Below are positions 7,531 to 9,860 of a DNA stretch of 9,860 bases, piece after piece. Positions within the stretch are counted from its first letter, which is position 1; each line of letters starts with the position of its first letter. A program made the translations under genes and the position numbers. The notes beneath the pieces were generated by a model. It saw nothing but the letters and a program-made list of their open reading frames with translations. It was not told the origin of the DNA and did not search any database. Source of the DNA: JBCCGE01 sp039029455 (GTDB taxonomy: Bacteria; Pseudomonadota; Gammaproteobacteria; Arenicellales; Poriferihabitantaceae); assembly GCA_039029455.1 (NCBI GenBank), contig JBCCGE010000112.1, forward strand, positions 1-9,860, given 5' to 3'.

Positions 7531-9072
7531 ATGACTGATAAATCTTCTAACGCTGCCATCCAGTTTATTGATGATCAGATCGAAAATGGCTTTGGCGACA
7601 AACCGGCGTTTATCGATCCGTCGCGATCACTCACCTATGTGCAACTGGATCGTGAATCGCGGCAGATGGCCAACCTGCTCGAATCCAGCGGTATTGAACG
7701 CGAGCATCGAATTGCGATTCTGGCTATTGATACCGTTGACTGGCCGGTCATGTTTTTTGGCGCCATGCGTGCAGGCGTGATTCCGGTGGCTCTGAATACG
7801 CTGTTGGGTCCGGATCAGTACGAGTACATGCTGACCGATTCCCGTGCGCGCGCGCTGTTCGTATCTTCGGCGTTGCTGCCGGCGGTGGAATCGGTTCTTT
7901 CATCATTGCCCAATCTGAAAACTGTCGTGGTGGTGGGCGAGGGGGAACATTCGCATACGGATTACCACACGACTCTGGCGCAGCAGTCGGATGCCTATGA
8001 AACTGTGCAGAGCAGTCCCGATGAGGTGGCCTTCTGGCTGTATTCCTCCGGCTCGACCGGTGCGCCAAAAGGTGCACAGCATGTTCACAGCAGCATGATG
8101 AAAACCGCGGTGGATTACGGGCAGGGGACTCTTGGTTTTCGCTCTGACGACGTTGTGCTTTCCGCCGCCAAGATGTTTTTTGCCTACGGTCTTGGCAATT
8201 CAATCAGTTTTCCGATGGCGGTGGGTGCCACCACCGTGCTGTGGCCGGGTCGGCCGACACCGGATGATTTGTTTGGCCTGATGAAAGCGCATCAGCCGAC
8301 ACTTTTTTTCGGCGTACCGACGCTATACGCGGCTATGCTGGCGAACGAACAGTGCGTGCCCGAAAACGGTTCGGCAAATCTTCGTCTGTGCATCTCAGCC
8401 GGTGAAGCTTTGCCCCCCGAAATAGGCCGCAGCTGGCAGGAACGTTTCGGGGTGCCGATTCTCGACGGTGTGGGATCCACTGAAATGCTGCACATCTATC
8501 TTTCGAACCGTGAGGATGCGCTCGAGTACGGTACTTCAGGTATTGCTGTTCCCGGTTATTCACTCCGACTCGTTGACGAGGCCGGCAACGACGTCGCCGA
8601 AGGTGAGATCGGCGAGATGCTGGTGAGTGGTGAGACCGCATCCATCGGCTACTGGAATCAGGTGAAGAAGTCGCGAAACACCTTCGCCGGTCACTGGACC
8701 TATACCGGGGACAAATACACCCGCGACGCTAACGATCGTTACACCTATTGCGGTCGCACCGACGACATGTTCAAGGTCAGTGGCATCTGGCTGTCGCCAT
8801 TCGAGGTGGAGTCCGCGCTGGTCGATCATTCGACGGTGATGGAAGCCGCAGTAGTCGCTTATGAAGATGATGAAGGACTGACCAAGGCCAAGGCCTATGT
8901 GGTCCTGCACGAACAGAACAGAGAGGATGACCCGCAGTCACTTCGGGACGACCTCAAGGAGCATGTAAAAACCGCGATCGGCAAGTGGAAGTATCCGCGG
9001 CAGATTGAATTCATTGATGCGCTGCCAAAAACCGCCACCGGAAAAATTCAGCGATTCAAACTGCGCGACTAA
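7531..9072 (+). CDS. bclA: Benzoate-CoA ligase family protein (AMP-forming)
   Basis: A 513-aa acyl-adenylate-forming ligase that would convert an aromatic acid, ATP and CoA to the aryl-CoA thioester, AMP and pyrophosphate in the cytoplasm. The ATP-binding P-loop is YSSGSTGAPKG (171-181). Other core motifs are DGVGSTEM (312-319), YTGDKY (391-396), the hinge GRTDDMFKVSG (408-418) and PKTATGKIQR (499-508) with catalytic K505. The segment KMFFAYGLGNS (214-224) and the sequence MLHIYLSN after STE are typical of benzoate-CoA ligases rather than acetyl-CoA synthetases or fatty acyl-CoA ligases. Benzoate is the default substrate, but 2-amino-, 3-hydroxy- or 4-hydroxybenzoate ligases belong to the same family, so the symbol is at family level. 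Neighbours are a 3-hydroxyacyl-CoA dehydrogenase (17 nt upstream) and an alpha/beta hydrolase (20 nt downstream). No clear Shine-Dalgarno precedes the ATG. Confidence 0.93.
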   Translation: MTDKSSNAAIQFIDDQIENGFGDKPAFIDPSRSLTYVQLDRESRQMANLLESSGIEREHRIAILAIDTVDWPVMFFGAMRAGVIPVALNTLLGPDQYEYMLTDSRARALFVSSALLPAVESVLSSLPNLKTVVVVGEGEHSHTDYHTTLAQQSDAYETVQSSPDEVAFWLYSSGSTGAPKGAQHVHSSMMKTAVDYGQGTLGFRSDDVVLSAAKMFFAYGLGNSISFPMAVGATTVLWPGRPTPDDLFGLMKAHQPTLFFGVPTLYAAMLANEQCVPENGSANLRLCISAGEALPPEIGRSWQERFGVPILDGVGSTEMLHIYLSNREDALEYGTSGIAVPGYSLRLVDEAGNDVAEGEIGEMLVSGETASIGYWNQVKKSRNTFAGHWTYTGDKYTRDANDRYTYCGRTDDMFKVSGIWLSPFEVESALVDHSTVMEAAVVAYEDDEGLTKAKAYVVLHEQNREDDPQSLRDDLKEHVKTAIGKWKYPRQIEFIDALPKTATGKIQRFKLRD

Positions 9073-9092
9073 GATGTCGCCGGTGTGAGTTT

Positions 9093-9860
9093 ATGACTTG
9101 TGACCTGGATGATCGCGGTTTTCTAACCGTTCGCGATCATCAGATTGAGTACCGTTTCCTCGCCCCGAATTTGTCGGGGCGCCCTACGCTTGTATTGCTG
9201 CATGAAGGTCTCGGTTCCGTTGCGCTTTGGAAGGCTTTTCCGGAGCAACTAAGAGATGCCACCGGTTTCGGAGTCTTTGTGTACTCCCGGATTGGGTATG
9301 GACGTTCAGATCCGTGTGCACTTCCGCGCTCGATTCGATACATGCATGAAGAGGCGCTTCACTGGTTGCCGGCAATTCTGGATGCGGCCCGAATTGGTTC
9401 ACATGTACTGCTCGGACACTCGGATGGCGGCTCAATCGCGGTCATTGGTGCGGCCTCGCGATCTGAGTCGCAGTCCGATCAGCTCAAAGCAATTATGTTA
9501 TTCGCGCCGCATTTTTTTGTAGAGGACATTTCGCTGCATTCGATTCGTGAGGCCGGTCTTCGCTACGACGATGAACTGCGCGCGCGCCTGCAGTTCTATC
9601 ACGGCGATAATGTGGATGTGGCCTTTAAGGGCTGGCATGACGCCTGGATGACGCCGGAATTTGCGGATTGGAACATTGAAGAGGAACTGCGCGCGGTTCA
9701 CGTCCCTCTTCTCATGCTTCAGGGCGAACAGGACGAGTACGGGACTCGCCGCCAGATCGATGCCGTGGTCGATGCCGGATTGTCGCGTTCATATACCGTG
9801 CTGATTCCGGAGTGTCGCCACAGTCCGCATTTTGATCAAAAGGAGACAGTGTTAAGCGCG
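9093..9860 (+). CDS. Alpha/beta hydrolase of aromatic-CoA clusters, 3' end outside the window
   Basis: An open frame from ATG 9093 to the window edge gives 256 residues with no stop, so the C terminus is missing, probably by a short stretch. The alpha/beta hydrolase core is clear: LVLLHEGLGS (33-42, oxyanion-hole region), the nucleophile elbow GHSDGGS (108-114) with Ser110, Asp214 in QGEQDEYGT, and His243 in CRHSPHFDQ, giving a complete Ser-Asp-His triad. I recall this subfamily (HEGLGS ... GHSDGGS ... EDEYGT-like ... CRHSPH) as common beside benzoate-CoA ligase in box gene clusters. It may act as a thioesterase relieving trapped CoA esters or as a lactone hydrolase; neither is proven here. 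The gene starts 20 nt after the ligase stop. A weak GGTGTGAG lies just upstream, and there is no in-frame earlier start. Two strong hairpins lie within its first 30 codons. Confidence 0.9.
   Translation, partial: MTCDLDDRGFLTVRDHQIEYRFLAPNLSGRPTLVLLHEGLGSVALWKAFPEQLRDATGFGVFVYSRIGYGRSDPCALPRSIRYMHEEALHWLPAILDAARIGSHVLLGHSDGGSIAVIGAASRSESQSDQLKAIMLFAPHFFVEDISLHSIREAGLRYDDELRARLQFYHGDNVDVAFKGWHDAWMTPEFADWNIEEELRAVHVPLLMLQGEQDEYGTRRQIDAVVDAGLSRSYTVLIPECRHSPHFDQKETVLSA
9108..9141. repeat. Perfect 10-bp inverted repeat at the start of the hydrolase gene
   Basis: GATGATCGCG (9108-9117) is the exact reverse complement of CGCGATCATC (9132-9141). The 14-nt spacer can extend the stem with GTT/AAC (9118-9120 with 9125-9127). 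It covers codons 6-17 of the hydrolase. No T tract follows, so it is not a standard terminator. Confidence 0.8.
9161..9181. repeat. Perfect 8-bp GC-rich hairpin in the hydrolase gene
   Basis: CGCCCCGA (9161-9168) pairs exactly with TCGGGGCG (9174-9181) across a 5-nt loop. It begins 19 nt after the preceding inverted repeat and covers codons 23-30 of the hydrolase. Confidence 0.8.

Noticed and set aside
9256..9522. 88-codon plus-strand open frame near the right edge
   Set aside because: It is out of frame with the clear alpha/beta hydrolase reading frame that runs from 9093 to the window end.

Overview
The window reads as an ordinary, gene-dense chromosomal segment of a proteobacterium. A gammaproteobacterium is most likely, because the partial tRNA-Met matches the E. 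coli elongator tRNA-Met 5' half as I remember it, and the helicase is the long Lhr form found in Enterobacteria, Pseudomonas and actinobacteria. GC content looks moderately high by eye (not computed). The five protein genes are all on the plus strand and cover almost everything. I see no insertion sequence, prophage, CRISPR array or other mobile DNA.

Left edge (1-373): the 5' 46 nt of a tRNA-Met(CAT) gene on the minus strand with a credible promoter, then an intergenic region of about 330 bp holding no convincing protein gene. 374-1606: a membrane nucleobase:cation symporter of the NCS2 (uracil/xanthine permease) family with an unusual mix of uracil-type and purine-type substrate residues. 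1671-6023: a full-length Lhr helicase (1450 aa), starting at GTG with a strong Shine-Dalgarno.

Right part (6038-9860): three closely packed genes (gaps of 14, 17 and 20 nt, counting from the end of lhr) that look like part of an aromatic-acid CoA-thioester catabolic operon. They encode a two-C-terminal-domain 3-hydroxyacyl-CoA dehydrogenase (3-hydroxyadipyl-CoA dehydrogenase-like), a benzoate-CoA ligase family enzyme, and an alpha/beta hydrolase of a type I associate with benzoyl-CoA (box) clusters. The last gene runs off the window. The inferred logic is that the ligase activates an aromatic acid to its CoA thioester and the dehydrogenase acts in the lower beta-oxidation-like part; the hydrolase could act on a CoA-ester or lactone intermediate. 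The ring-attacking enzymes (BoxA/BoxB/BoxC or others) are not in the window and would be expected downstream.

No clearly new system is visible. The best second looks are the hybrid specificity residues of the permease, two consecutive strong hairpins inside the first 30 codons of the hydrolase, the absence of Shine-Dalgarno sequences in the catabolic genes, and the fusion of that cluster to the 3' end of lhr.
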